Below are positions 1 through 7,771 of a DNA stretch of 48,595 bases, in pieces. The notes below the pieces were generated by a model. That model was not told the origin of the DNA and searched no databases. It was given only the letters and a program-made list of their open reading frames with translations. The position numbers were made by a program, and so were the translations under genes. This stretch comes from an uncultured Selenomonadales bacterium. Its GTDB lineage: Bacteria; Bacillota; Negativicutes; Selenomonadales; Selenomonadaceae. Within the stretch, counting starts at the first letter, position 1; every line of letters begins with the position of its first letter. Location: NCBI GenBank assembly GCA_946536825.1, contig CAMNEX010000003.1:1-48595 (forward strand). The letters are read 5' to 3'.

Positions 1-2
1 TA

Positions 3-239
3 GAAACGACGCGGCGCGAACTTAACGCCCGCATGGATAAGCAAGACGAAAAAATTGACGGACTTCGCAAGGAATTCGGCGCACGCATGGATAAGCAAGA
101 CGAAAAAATAGAAAAGCTCGCGGATAAAATCGACGCACTTTCCGGCAAAATTGATTCGGCAATGAATCACGGACAAATAATAACCGTCTCGGCAATAAGT
201 ATCGCAGTCGGCGTTTTGTATGCTGTGTTTTTCAAATAA
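3..239 (+). CDS. 3' part of a coiled-coil, tail-anchored small protein (cut by window edge)
   Basis: The frame is open to the left edge, so the ATG at 33 is internal and the gene starts outside the window. The visible 78 residues are a charged coiled coil with repeated RMDKQDEKI units, then one C-terminal hydrophobic segment (ITVSAISIAVGVLYAVFF) ending directly at the stop. This suggests a tail-anchored membrane protein with a cytoplasmic coiled coil. The last 201 bases are identical to the end of the next gene, so the two are tandem paralogues. The architecture (Lys/Asp/Ile-rich repeats plus terminal helix) recalls Borrelia Bdr and XhlA-like proteins, but this is resemblance only and no function is assigned. 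Confidence 0.75.
   Translation, partial: ETTRRELNARMDKQDEKIDGLRKEFGARMDKQDEKIEKLADKIDALSGKIDSAMNHGQIITVSAISIAVGVLYAVFFK
39..239 (+). repeat. Direct repeat copy 1 (201 bp, identical to 506-706)
   Basis: Reading both genes side by side, bases 39-239 match 506-706 without a difference; the first mismatch going upstream is 38 (T) against 505 (C). The repeat covers the second half of the coil, the membrane helix and the stop codon. This indicates a recent duplication or gene conversion. Confidence 0.9.
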
Positions 240-253
240 ATGAGGTGATTGAA

Positions 254-706
254 ATGGCAGAAACTCAACCCAAGGAACAGTCCGCACGAGTTATCCCAAT
301 GACAGTCAACGATTTAATTTTAATGCAGATTAACGATTTGCGAAGCGAAATGCGCGAAGGGCGCAAAGATCTTTCAGAGCGTGTGGAACGTTTGGAACGT
401 CGGCAGGACAGGTTAGAAGAAAAATTAGAAACGACGCGACAAGAAATTCGCGACGTGCGTAAAGAACTCAACGCCCGCATGGATAAACTTGATGCACGCA
501 TGGACAAGCAAGACGAAAAAATTGACGGACTTCGCAAGGAATTCGGCGCACGCATGGATAAGCAAGACGAAAAAATAGAAAAGCTCGCGGATAAAATCGA
601 CGCACTTTCCGGCAAAATTGATTCGGCAATGAATCACGGACAAATAATAACCGTCTCGGCAATAAGTATCGCAGTCGGCGTTTTGTATGCTGTGTTTTTC
701 AAATAA
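254..706 (+). CDS. Coiled-coil, tail-anchored small protein (tandem paralogue)
   Basis: A 150-residue protein. The ORF track opens at a GTG at 245, but GAGGTG at 242-247 is a Shine-Dalgarno site spaced for the ATG at 254, so I chose 254. Residues about 25-120 are an unbroken heptad-like coiled coil with short internal repeats (ARMDK, MDKQDEKI twice). Residues about 130-150 form one hydrophobic helix and the last residue is Lys. It has no signal peptide, so a tail anchor with the coil in the cytoplasm is likely. It lies 14 bases after its truncated paralogue and 27 bases before the GH84 gene, so co-transcription is plausible. The function is unknown. A third relative in architecture lies at 33767. 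Confidence 0.8.
   Translation: MAETQPKEQSARVIPMTVNDLILMQINDLRSEMREGRKDLSERVERLERRQDRLEEKLETTRQEIRDVRKELNARMDKLDARMDKQDEKIDGLRKEFGARMDKQDEKIEKLADKIDALSGKIDSAMNHGQIITVSAISIAVGVLYAVFFK
506..706 (+). repeat. Direct repeat copy 2 (201 bp, identical to 39-239)
   Basis: Second copy of the identical segment, offset 467 bases from the first. The upstream halves of the two genes differ: copy 1 lacks the stretch with ARMDKLD found in copy 2. Confidence 0.9.
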
Positions 707-733
707 GTTTTCTGCACATTAGGAGCGATAACG

Positions 734-2176
734 ATGAAAAATTTTAAGCGATTGATTTTTTTAACGCTAGCGGCAATTTTAATCGGCGGCTCGACGGCTC
801 AGGCAATTCCAATACCCTTGCGCGGCGTCGTCGAAGGTTTTTACGGCACACCCTGGACTTTTGAAGACCGCGCAGATATTATCGACTTCTGCCGCAAAAA
901 TAATTTAAACGCTTATGTTTACGCGCCCAAGGACGACCCCTATCACCGCGAGAAATGGCGCAATCCTTATCCCGCCGATAAGCTCGCCGAAATGGAACGG
1001 TTGGTTGCCGTTGCCAAAAAGAATAACGTTCGTTTTATCTTCGCCGTGTCGCCGGGGCTCGATTTAAATTACAAAGGCAACAAGGGCGAGGAAGATTTTA
1101 ATTTTATGATTAAAAAGCTTGACGCAATGTATCGAATCGGCGTCCGCGACTTCGCGATTTTCTTCGACGATTTAAAAGACGAGAAAGGCAGACATAATGA
1201 GGACGGCGAACTTCAAGCAGCTTTTTTAAATCGTGTGCAAAAAAATCTGCAAGAACGCTACAAGGACGTGGCGCGGCTAATTATGGTGCCGACAGAATAT
1301 TTTTATGAAGACATGGTTAAGGGCAATAAGCTAAAAACTTACACGAAAAACCTTGCCGAAAATCTCGACCCGCGAATTGTCGTTTTGTACACGGGACGCG
1401 GCGTCGTTTGCGACGGGATAACCGATAAGGAACTTGCCGAAGTAAATAAAATTTTCGGGCGCGAAGTCGGTATTTGGTGGAATTATCCTGTCAACGATTA
1501 TCCGCTGACGCCCGACGGCAACAGAAATGTCAAGTTGGCACTCGGCGCGATTGAAAAACTTCCAACAGCGAAAATGACAGCGATTTTTTTCAATCCAATG
1601 GAGCAAGTGCAAATGTCGAAAATTTCCATTGCAACGGGCGCGATTTATGCTAACAACCCCGCTAATTATGACGCGGAGCAAGCCTGGAATAAAGTTCTCA
1701 AGGAACAATTCGGCTCCCTTGCGTCCAGCATGAAAGTTTTTGCGGATCACTCGCAACACATGGAAAATTCTTGGGCTAAAGTCGGCTTCCCCGACGCGAT
1801 AGATTTTTCTACAGAAGCTTTTATCTTGCTGAACGATTTGAGAAAGAAAAATTCCCCGTATTTTGAACCTTTGGAACGAGAAATTGACGCAACGGAACGC
1901 GCCGCAAATACTTTGTTGAAACGATTGCCGAAAAAATATTTAGCGGAATGCCGCCCGCAACTTGAACAACTCAAGCGAATTGCCAATGCGGACAGAGTCG
2001 CGCTTGAATCTCTCAAGGCGGGACAACTCGACCCACATTTGAAAACTTTGCGCGAAGAAATTGCCGTGAACGAAAAGCAAGCGATTATCTCGGAGGAGGC
2101 GGGGCGCAAATTTATCGACGACGTTATAAAATTCTTCGACGAACAAAATAAGCCGTCCAAAAAAAAGAAAAAATAA
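734..2176 (+). CDS. Exported beta-N-acetylglucosaminidase, GH84 (O-GlcNAcase/NagJ-like)
   Basis: A 480-residue protein with an N-terminal signal peptide (about residues 1-24, ending AQA). The catalytic domain follows at once: VVEGFYGTPW (32-41), NAYVYAPKDDPYHREKW (59-75), SPGLD (106-110) and FFDD (143-146), whose two aspartates match the GH84 catalytic pair. This family cleaves terminal beta-linked GlcNAc by substrate-assisted catalysis. The C-terminal third (about 340-470) is helical and charged, ending in a lysine tail. Classical clostridial homologues carry further binding modules, which are absent here. A good ribosome site (AGGAG) precedes the ATG. An exported enzyme would act on peptidoglycan fragments or host glycans; the substrate is inferred. 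A terminator follows. Confidence 0.88.
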   Translation: MKNFKRLIFLTLAAILIGGSTAQAIPIPLRGVVEGFYGTPWTFEDRADIIDFCRKNNLNAYVYAPKDDPYHREKWRNPYPADKLAEMERLVAVAKKNNVRFIFAVSPGLDLNYKGNKGEEDFNFMIKKLDAMYRIGVRDFAIFFDDLKDEKGRHNEDGELQAAFLNRVQKNLQERYKDVARLIMVPTEYFYEDMVKGNKLKTYTKNLAENLDPRIVVLYTGRGVVCDGITDKELAEVNKIFGREVGIWWNYPVNDYPLTPDGNRNVKLALGAIEKLPTAKMTAIFFNPMEQVQMSKISIATGAIYANNPANYDAEQAWNKVLKEQFGSLASSMKVFADHSQHMENSWAKVGFPDAIDFSTEAFILLNDLRKKNSPYFEPLEREIDATERAANTLLKRLPKKYLAECRPQLEQLKRIANADRVALESLKAGQLDPHLKTLREEIAVNEKQAIISEEAGRKFIDDVIKFFDEQNKPSKKKKK

Positions 2177-2191
2177 CTTTTGAAATGAAAA

Positions 2192-2230
2192 ACGGGCGTT
2201 GCCTCCGACGAGGTCGCCCGTAAATTTTTT
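2192..2230 (+). terminator. Rho-independent terminator after the GH84 gene
   Basis: Stem ACGGGCG (2192-2198) pairs with CGCCCGT (2215-2221), with a smaller CCTC/GAGG hairpin inside, followed by TAAATTTTTT. It lies between convergent genes, and the A-rich left flank could let it also serve the minus strand. Confidence 0.8.
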
Positions 2231-2253
2231 GTTAAAATTTTCTCTGTCCAAAA

Positions 2254-2859
2254 TTAAAATCCCAACTCCTCATGAATCAAAACAATCTCGAAGTCACTGC
2301 GTAGCGGCGGTCCCCATAAAACCGACAACGCCCGACAAATTCTTCCGGGGCTTTCGCAGTTGTAACACTTGTCGCCTTTTCTCGCGCAGGGAGTTTTTGC
2401 TTTCATGCGCTGAGCATTTTTCGGCGCGGCAATGTTTCGCGCCCGCCAAAGCGCAGATTTGTAATCCTTAGCAATTTTGTTTTCGCCGACGACCAAATAA
2501 ACTTTTTCATGCCCGAAAAGAATTGAGGCGACGCGGTTGCAAGTGCCGTCAATGTTGATAATTTCGCCCGTCTCCGCCAGCCCGTTCACTGACGACAGAT
2601 AAATCTGCGCGGCATTTGCCTCAAGGCGCACTTCGTAAGCGGTTTGACCGCCGGGCAAGCGCAAATGCCACCGAACGTCATTATGGAGCGCGAGCCTGTC
2701 GTAAAGCCCCATTTGCTCCAGCGTGACCGAGCCGCCAAAGCCGACAGTCTTATTCTGAATTTTTTCGTCAAGATAATCTGCCGCCTCTGCCGCCGTGTCG
2801 AAACAAGTTACGCCGTAGCCCAGCGATTCGAGTTTGGCTTTAATGTTTGCAAAATCCAT
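2254..2859 (-). CDS. LUD-domain protein (lactate utilisation family, DUF162)
   Basis: A 201-residue protein. The ORF track starts upstream at 2901, but GGAGGG lies just before the ATG at 2859 (MDFANIKAKLESLGYGV), so this start is chosen. The family signs are VGFGGSVTLEQMGLYDRL and VVGENKIAKDYKSALWRARNIAAPKNAQR, typical of LUD proteins related to LutB/LutC. The C-terminus carries a cysteine group (CARKGDKCYNC...C) that may bind metal or a cluster. No lutA/lutB partners are adjacent, so this is the stand-alone form whose role is not established. It is convergent with the GH84 gene and lies just downstream of the glycosyltransferase gene on the same strand. Confidence 0.8.
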   Translation of the reverse strand: MDFANIKAKLESLGYGVTCFDTAAEAADYLDEKIQNKTVGFGGSVTLEQMGLYDRLALHNDVRWHLRLPGGQTAYEVRLEANAAQIYLSSVNGLAETGEIINIDGTCNRVASILFGHEKVYLVVGENKIAKDYKSALWRARNIAAPKNAQRMKAKTPCARKGDKCYNCESPGRICRALSVLWGPPLRSDFEIVLIHEELGF

Positions 2860-2923
2860 AATCAACCCTCCTTTCAGATAGATTGACAAGGATAATAGCA
2901 CTTTTCCCGGCGATTGTCCAAAA

Positions 2924-3784
2924 TTATTTTAATCTGCCAAAGCGATAGCCGAAAAACTTCGCGGCGTCTCTGAAAATTGCTCCCGCGCAATCCAAAGGAT
3001 TTTCCTTCGCCAAGGCTGATAATTTCATCAAGACAAATTTTTTACCTGCGCCCTCTGCCGAGCCGAAATTTTCCCGAATCCAACTTTCCTGCGCGTGAAA
3101 TTTCCCAATCTGAACGTAGCGACGAAACTCCTGCGCCGCCGTGTAGTTGTGCGAGTGATAAACCTGCGCGTCCGCCGCGTAAAAAATTTTTAAACCGCGC
3201 ATTAACATTTTCGCCGCGACGTACATATCTTCGCAGAGCGGCACATTTGACGGAAAGCCGCCGACGCTTTGCAAGGATTCGACGCGATAAGCCGCAAAAG
3301 AATTCGACGCGAACGCCGTTTTGAGTCCGAAAATTTTTCTGTCGTCGAAGGAGCGCAGTTGACTTTCGGGCGGATAGTTGAAGGCGCGCAGAAATTTTGC
3401 TTCGTTGGTTGCGTTTTCGTGCGGGAGCTGTCGTCCGTAAGACAAGCCGACGGATTTATCTTCGCCGAAAATTTTTACCAACTTTGCAAGCGATGCTTCG
3501 TCGCGCAACAAAACGTCTTGAGTTAAAAAAATTATCACGTCGAGCGGGAATTTTTTCAGCAGATGCTCCAAAGCTAATTGTCTTGTCGCGCCGTGATTGA
3601 AATTTTTTCTCTGTATCGTCAAGACTTCGAGTCCGAAATTTTTCGCGAAGATTAAAGTTTCGTCGGTTGATTGGGAATCGACGATTAATTTTTTTGTCAT
3701 CAAAGACTGCGCGGCGATTTGTTCGAGTAATTTTTTGAATTGCCCGCCCGCGTTTAGCGTCGGGATTATCAAGCCGCAATTCAT
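2924..3784 (-). CDS. Family 2 glycosyltransferase (rhamnosyltransferase-like)
   Basis: A 286-residue GT-A fold enzyme. The N-terminus (LIIPTLNAGGQFKKLLEQI, then LIVDSQSTDET) is the nucleotide-sugar binding start of GT2. FNHGATRQLALE is characteristic of the rhamnosyltransferase-like subgroup, and LCEDMYVAAKML contains an acidic motif in the acceptor region. It has no membrane segment, so it is likely cytosolic and adds a sugar to a cell-surface glycan precursor. A start at 3784 has GGGGTG just upstream. No other glycan genes are adjacent. The rfbC gene at 17224 would make dTDP-rhamnose precursors, but linking the two is inference. Confidence 0.82.
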   Translation of the reverse strand: MNCGLIIPTLNAGGQFKKLLEQIAAQSLMTKKLIVDSQSTDETLIFAKNFGLEVLTIQRKNFNHGATRQLALEHLLKKFPLDVIIFLTQDVLLRDEASLAKLVKIFGEDKSVGLSYGRQLPHENATNEAKFLRAFNYPPESQLRSFDDRKIFGLKTAFASNSFAAYRVESLQSVGGFPSNVPLCEDMYVAAKMLMRGLKIFYAADAQVYHSHNYTAAQEFRRYVQIGKFHAQESWIRENFGSAEGAGKKFVLMKLSALAKENPLDCAGAIFRDAAKFFGYRFGRLK

Positions 3785-3857
3785 TTATCACACCCCGAAA
3801 AATTTTTAGCCATAATAGCAAAAAAAAATTCGCGTTGCAAAAAATTTTCGCCGAACG

Positions 3858-3866
3858 TGTTATAAT
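3858..3866 (+). promoter_or_regulatory. Extended -10 promoter for the DedA-dapB operon
   Basis: TGT followed by a perfect TATAAT (3861-3866), 37 bases before the ATG at 3904. No good -35 hexamer lies at 16-18 bases, which fits extended -10 recognition. The same GTGTTATAAT string recurs upstream of pilB-like, trkH and alaS. Confidence 0.65.
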
Positions 3867-3903
3867 ATTTGCGTTTGAAAATCTTTTTAGGAAGGAAAAA
3901 TAA

Positions 3904-4575
3904 ATGTTCAGAGTAAAAATCGTCGCCGCCCTGTTAATTGTCGCGCTGTTCGGGGCGATACACCTTGCCGCGCCGGAATTTTTGCCGGAAGTTTTTGAGC
4001 TCCTTTCGCACGGCGACATTGTCGAGACGGCGCAATACATACAAAGTTACGGCTCTCTGGCGGTGGTGTTCAGTTTTCTTTTGACGCTCTTTGTCAACGC
4101 GATAGGCTTCCCGCCCGCGATAATTTTTTCCACGGCGAACACCTTAATTTTCGGGATAGTGCCGGGAATAATTTTATCGGTTATAGCGGAGACAATCGGC
4201 GTGACGATAAGTTTTCAGCTCCTGCGATTTTTTTTCCGCGACAGCGCGAGGAAAATTATCAAGAAAAGCAAACGCCTGAGTTCTGTCGACAAATACAGCT
4301 CGAAAAACGGTTTTACCGTCATGTTGATTGCCAGAATGGTTCCCTACGTTCCGAGCGGGATTTTAAATGCGGCGGGCGCGTTGAGTTCAATGAGTTTGCG
4401 CGATTATTTTTTAGCTTCACTGGTCGGAAAATTTCCGTCCACGGGAATTGAGGCGATAATCGGACACGACGCGATTTTACACGAAGAAGGAATTACGCGG
4501 ATAGTTGTCGTCGTGATTTTCGCGATAATTTTAATTGCTTGGGCTTGGTGGTATCAGAAAAAACACAATCACTAA
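3904..4575 (+). CDS. DedA/TVP38 (TMEM64) family membrane protein
   Basis: A 223-residue integral membrane protein with about six hydrophobic segments. The SNARE-associated (VTT) domain signature is visible: NAIGFPPAIIFSTANTLIFG, then ARMVPYVPSGILNAAGALSSMSLRDYFLAS, with the conserved Arg-Pro and Gly-rich turns of TVP38 proteins. Family members are membrane proteins linked to lipid scrambling and membrane homeostasis; the bacterial substrate is uncertain. GGAAGG precedes the start. It is the first gene of a plus-strand run with short gaps that continues to the terminator at 7772. Confidence 0.85.
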   Translation: MFRVKIVAALLIVALFGAIHLAAPEFLPEVFELLSHGDIVETAQYIQSYGSLAVVFSFLLTLFVNAIGFPPAIIFSTANTLIFGIVPGIILSVIAETIGVTISFQLLRFFFRDSARKIIKKSKRLSSVDKYSSKNGFTVMLIARMVPYVPSGILNAAGALSSMSLRDYFLASLVGKFPSTGIEAIIGHDAILHEEGITRIVVVVIFAIILIAWAWWYQKKHNH

Positions 4576-4598
4576 AAAATTTCCGGAGGTTTAAAATC

Positions 4599-4760
4599 AT
4601 GCTTAAAAAATTTTTATCGGGCGCGTTGTTCGCAGTCATGCTGTTGGGATTTGGCGCGTTCGCGGAGGCAAGTCAAACTTGCGGCGGAAATTATTACTGC
4701 GCTTCGGACTGCGACTCTTACGGCGGAGAATATTGCGGACGCTACGGTTGTCGCAGATAA
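4599..4760 (+). CDS. Small secreted cysteine-rich peptide (53 aa)
   Basis: The ORF track starts at 4539, inside the DedA gene, but a strong CGGAGGT sits 7-8 bases before the ATG at 4599. The product starts MLKKFLSGALFAVMLLGFGAFAEA, a clear Sec signal peptide with a likely cut after AEA. The mature part is about 29 residues, rich in Gly, Tyr and Cys (five cysteines, in QTC, YYC, SDC, EYC and YGC). An odd cysteine count suggests a dimer, a metal site or an anchored thiol. I recognise no family. Only 20 bases separate it from dapB, each with its own ribosome site, so they are probably one transcript. Confidence 0.7.
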   Translation: MLKKFLSGALFAVMLLGFGAFAEASQTCGGNYYCASDCDSYGGEYCGRYGCRR

Positions 4761-4780
4761 TCTTTATTGGAGGTTTTAAA

Positions 4781-5545
4781 ATGATAAAAGTTTTGGTAAG
4801 CGGCGCACTCGGCAGAATGGGGCGCACGGTTGTCGCGGCAGTCAAAGCGGACGCCGAATTGGAATTGGTCGGAGCGGTTGATATTATCGCGGGCGAAGTT
4901 GAAGGCGTTAAAGTCGAAACCAATCTTGACGCCGCGTTGAAAAAATATTCGCCCGAAGTTATGGTTGACTTTACGCGCCCTAACGTCGTTTTTCAAAATG
5001 TCATGACGGCGTTGGAAAATAAAGTTTCGCCCGTTGTCGGCACTACAGGTTTAAGCGACGAAGCTAAGGAAAAAATTCGCGAAGCGGCAGAAAAAAATCA
5101 GACGCCCGCTTTTATCGCGCCGAATTTTGCCTTGGGCGCGGTGCTCATGATGTTGACTGCGCAAAAAATCGCAAAGTACATGCCCGATATTGAAATTATC
5201 GAACTTCACCACGACAAAAAACTTGACGCGCCTTCAGGCACGGCGGAATTAACCGCAAAAATGATTTCCGAAGTTCGCCCGCCGCACAAGCAAGGGCACC
5301 CCGAAGAAGTTGAGCGATTGGCTCACGTCCGCGGCGCGGAGGTTGACGGGATAAGAATTCACAGCGTCAGATTGCCGGGTTACGTCGCTCATCAAGAAGT
5401 TATTTTCGGCGGGCTCGGTCAAACGCTGACAATTCGTCACGACTCGACGGGCAAAGATTCTTTTATGCCGGGCGTTGTTTTGGCTTGCAAAAAAGTTCGC
5501 GGGCTCAAGGGTTTGACAATCGGTTTGGATAAAATTTTGGATTAA
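4781..5545 (+). CDS. dapB: 4-hydroxy-tetrahydrodipicolinate reductase
   Basis: A 254-residue enzyme of the lysine/diaminopimelate pathway, reducing HTPA to tetrahydrodipicolinate with NAD(P)H. The N-terminal Rossmann motif GALGRMG is at 8-14. The catalytic and substrate motif ELHHDKKLDAPSGTA spans 141-155, and HEVIFGG-like chemistry appears as HQEVIFGGLGQTL near the C-terminus. The length is close to the usual 250-270. The ORF track opens earlier, at 4679, but GGAGG lies before the ATG at 4781. No other dap or lysine gene is adjacent; it sits within a mixed operon between a secreted peptide and a flavodoxin lipoprotein. Confidence 0.95.
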   Translation: MIKVLVSGALGRMGRTVVAAVKADAELELVGAVDIIAGEVEGVKVETNLDAALKKYSPEVMVDFTRPNVVFQNVMTALENKVSPVVGTTGLSDEAKEKIREAAEKNQTPAFIAPNFALGAVLMMLTAQKIAKYMPDIEIIELHHDKKLDAPSGTAELTAKMISEVRPPHKQGHPEEVERLAHVRGAEVDGIRIHSVRLPGYVAHQEVIFGGLGQTLTIRHDSTGKDSFMPGVVLACKKVRGLKGLTIGLDKILD

Positions 5546-5557
5546 GGAGTTTTTATC

Positions 5558-6163
5558 ATGAAAAAATTTTTTAGTTTAATTCTCGCCGCGCTGTCGATTT
5601 TTATTTTTACGGCTTGCGGAAATTCAGCCGAGAAAACTGCGCCCGAAGAAAAAACTTCCGATAAAACCGCGCAGGTTGAAGAGCCTGCCGATAAAATTTT
5701 GGTTGCATATTTTTCTTGCACGGGCAACACCAAGCAAGCCGCCGAGGAAGTCGCCGAAATTCTCAACGCCGACACTTTTGAAATTGTCCCAGATCAACCC
5801 TACACGCCCGAAGATTTGGACTACAACATTGAGGATTGCCGCGCCAATCTTGAACAAAAAGATCCCGACGCCCGCCCCAAAATCAAAGAAGACATTAAAA
5901 ATTTCCCGCAATACAAGACGATTGTTTTGGCTTTTCCGATTTGGTGGGGTGCCGAGCCGCGCATAATCGATACCTTCGTCGAAAGTCACAACTTCGCGGG
6001 GAGAGTTGTCATACCCGTCTGCACGTCGGGCGGCAGTGAGATTGATACCGCCGAAAAAAATCTTAAGGAAGTTTGCAAAGGCGCGGACATCAGGCAGGGC
6101 AAAAGGCTCGGAATTATTTCCAAAGACGAAGTTAAAGCCTGGCTTGATTCTTTGAAGTTATGA
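5558..6163 (+). CDS. Flavodoxin-domain lipoprotein
   Basis: A 201-residue protein. Residues 1-20 are a lipoprotein signal peptide with lipobox FTAC and Cys20 as the lipidated residue, followed by a Glu/Lys/Thr-rich linker (21-45). A flavodoxin domain then begins: KILVAYFSCTGNTKQAA (46-62) is the FMN phosphate-binding loop, and LAFPIWWGAEPRIIDTF is the second FMN loop with its stacking Trp. The PVCTSGGSEI segment completes the site. It is therefore an exported, membrane-tethered flavodoxin and not a cytosolic electron carrier. The next gene, a His-rich membrane protein, overlaps its stop (ATGA), which suggests the two work together in electron transfer; this is inference. Confidence 0.85.
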   Translation: MKKFFSLILAALSIFIFTACGNSAEKTAPEEKTSDKTAQVEEPADKILVAYFSCTGNTKQAAEEVAEILNADTFEIVPDQPYTPEDLDYNIEDCRANLEQKDPDARPKIKEDIKNFPQYKTIVLAFPIWWGAEPRIIDTFVESHNFAGRVVIPVCTSGGSEIDTAEKNLKEVCKGADIRQGKRLGIISKDEVKAWLDSLKL

Positions 6164-6822
6164 GAAATTTTTTTATCGACGCGATTTTATTTGTGCTGTT
6201 CGTGGCGGAGTTGAGTTTTCATTTCCTGCCGAAAATTTTGCACGAAGTTTTAGGCGTAGCAATGGCGGCGGCGATTCTTATCCACATTTTCATTAACCGC
6301 CGCCGTTTTGTTTTTCAAATAAAAAAAATCACGCCGCGAAAATTTTTTTCCGCGACGATAAATTTTGCGCTGACAATCTGCGCGGCGATAATCATTGCAA
6401 CGGGCGTCTGCATGTCGAATTACCTTTTCTCGGACTTGGTGAGCTTTGAACTCCGCCGCAACATGACAATTCACCAACTGCACGTCTCGACGCCGTATAT
6501 TATGCTGATTTTAATCGGAATTCATATCGGCTTGCATTGGCGCGAACTTTGGCAGAGATTTTTAAAATTGGTCGGGGCGGAAGAATTTTATCTGCGGAGA
6601 AAAAATTTTTTCAGAGCGACAGCAGTAATTTTATCGGCGGTCGGAGTTTCGGGATTTTTTTTGAACAGAATCGGCGATAGAATTTTAATGAAACACATAT
6701 TCGCGACACCCGCAAGCGAATTGCCCGCCGCAATTTTTATTTTGCTTATAATCGGCGGCGCAGGATTTTTCGCCTTGATGACTTTTCTGCTCGACGAAAA
6801 AATTAAAAAGGAGCTTGATTGA
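6160..6822 (+). CDS. DUF4405-type membrane protein (putative b-type cytochrome)
   Basis: A 220-residue protein with about five hydrophobic helices and histidines inside or at their ends: LSFHFLPKILHEVLG, ILIHIFINRR, MTIHQLHVSTPY and IGIHIGLHWREL. The paired helix histidines are those expected for haem b ligands in DUF4405/cytochrome b561-like proteins. It overlaps the flavodoxin gene by four bases and runs directly into the ADP-ribosylglycohydrolase gene. A role passing electrons between the quinone pool and the exported flavodoxin is a reasonable guess. An alternative is a ferric-reductase-like membrane anchor. Confidence 0.7.
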   Translation: MRNFFIDAILFVLFVAELSFHFLPKILHEVLGVAMAAAILIHIFINRRRFVFQIKKITPRKFFSATINFALTICAAIIIATGVCMSNYLFSDLVSFELRRNMTIHQLHVSTPYIMLILIGIHIGLHWRELWQRFLKLVGAEEFYLRRKNFFRATAVILSAVGVSGFFLNRIGDRILMKHIFATPASELPAAIFILLIIGGAGFFALMTFLLDEKIKKELD

Positions 6823-7764
6823 ATGGACGCAAAAATTATAAAAGGAATGCTTTTGGGCTTAGCGACGGGCGACGCGTTGGGTGTACCTGTCGAATTTGAA
6901 ATGCGCAGAACTTTGCAAGAAAATCCCGTTGTAAACATGCGCAGTTTCGGCTCGTGGCATCAACCGGCGGGCACTTGGTCGGACGACACCAGCTTGACGA
7001 TTGCGGCAATGGAAAGTATTTCTCGGCTCAAGAAAATTGATTATCTTGACGTAATGGAAAATTTTTTGAAGTGGTACGAACGCGACGAGTTCACTGCGAC
7101 GGGCGAGCGTTTTGATATCGGCAATACGACGCGTTCGGCTATTGTCAGATTTTCGAGAAAAATTTTGCCGCCGAACAAATGCGGCGCGACGGAGGGAAGT
7201 TCCAACGGCAACGGCTCCTTAATGCGGATTCTGCCCGCGACGCTTTATCTTTATTTTACACGCGGGCAAATCGGCGGCGACGAGTTGAAAATTATTCATG
7301 AATTCTCCGCGCTGACTCACGGGCACGCTATCAGCAAAACTGCTTGCGGAATTTATTCGCTGATTGCCGCGCAGATTTTGAACGGGAAAAATATTTCCGA
7401 AGCAATTTTGGTGGGCATGGCGGCGGCGAGAGTTTTTTACGGCGAGGACAAAGCTTTTAAAAATTTCTCGCGTCTCTGCGACGAAAATTTTGCCGCGCTT
7501 CCCGAAGATAAAATTTCCGCGTCGGGCTACGTCGTCAGCACATTGGAGGCGGCTCTTTGGTGTCTGCTGAATACCGACAATTATAAATCGCTCGCGCTCA
7601 AGGCAGTCAACCTCGGCGAAGATACCGACACGACTGCGGCGGTTGCGGGCGGGCTTGCGGGAATTTTTTACGGCGCAGATAAAATTCCTGCCGAGTGGCT
7701 TGCGACTTTGAAACGGCGCGACTATCTCGAAAAAATTTGTGAAGACTTCGCCGCCGTCCTGTAA
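6823..7764 (+). CDS. ADP-ribosylglycohydrolase family protein (DraG/ARH-like)
   Basis: A 313-residue protein. The family cleaves ADP-ribose from proteins or small molecules using two Mg ions. Seen here are GDALG (16-20), TWSDDTS (51-57) and the C-terminal LGEDTDTTAAVAGGLAG, which together supply the metal-binding aspartates. The length is normal for the family. Its ATG follows the preceding stop directly, with AAGGAG inside the upstream gene. It is the last gene of the operon, before a terminator. A macrodomain gene lies just beyond the tRNA on the other strand, so two ADP-ribose-handling enzymes are close together. The natural substrate is not shown. Confidence 0.88.
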   Translation: MDAKIIKGMLLGLATGDALGVPVEFEMRRTLQENPVVNMRSFGSWHQPAGTWSDDTSLTIAAMESISRLKKIDYLDVMENFLKWYERDEFTATGERFDIGNTTRSAIVRFSRKILPPNKCGATEGSSNGNGSLMRILPATLYLYFTRGQIGGDELKIIHEFSALTHGHAISKTACGIYSLIAAQILNGKNISEAILVGMAAARVFYGEDKAFKNFSRLCDENFAALPEDKISASGYVVSTLEAALWCLLNTDNYKSLALKAVNLGEDTDTTAAVAGGLAGIFYGADKIPAEWLATLKRRDYLEKICEDFAAVL

Positions 7765-7771
7765 AAAAATT

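Noticed and set aside
265-615. Minus-strand ORF opposite the coiled-coil gene
   Set aside because: A low-complexity Ser/Leu/Arg shadow of the repeat-rich gene on the plus strand, with no ribosome site.
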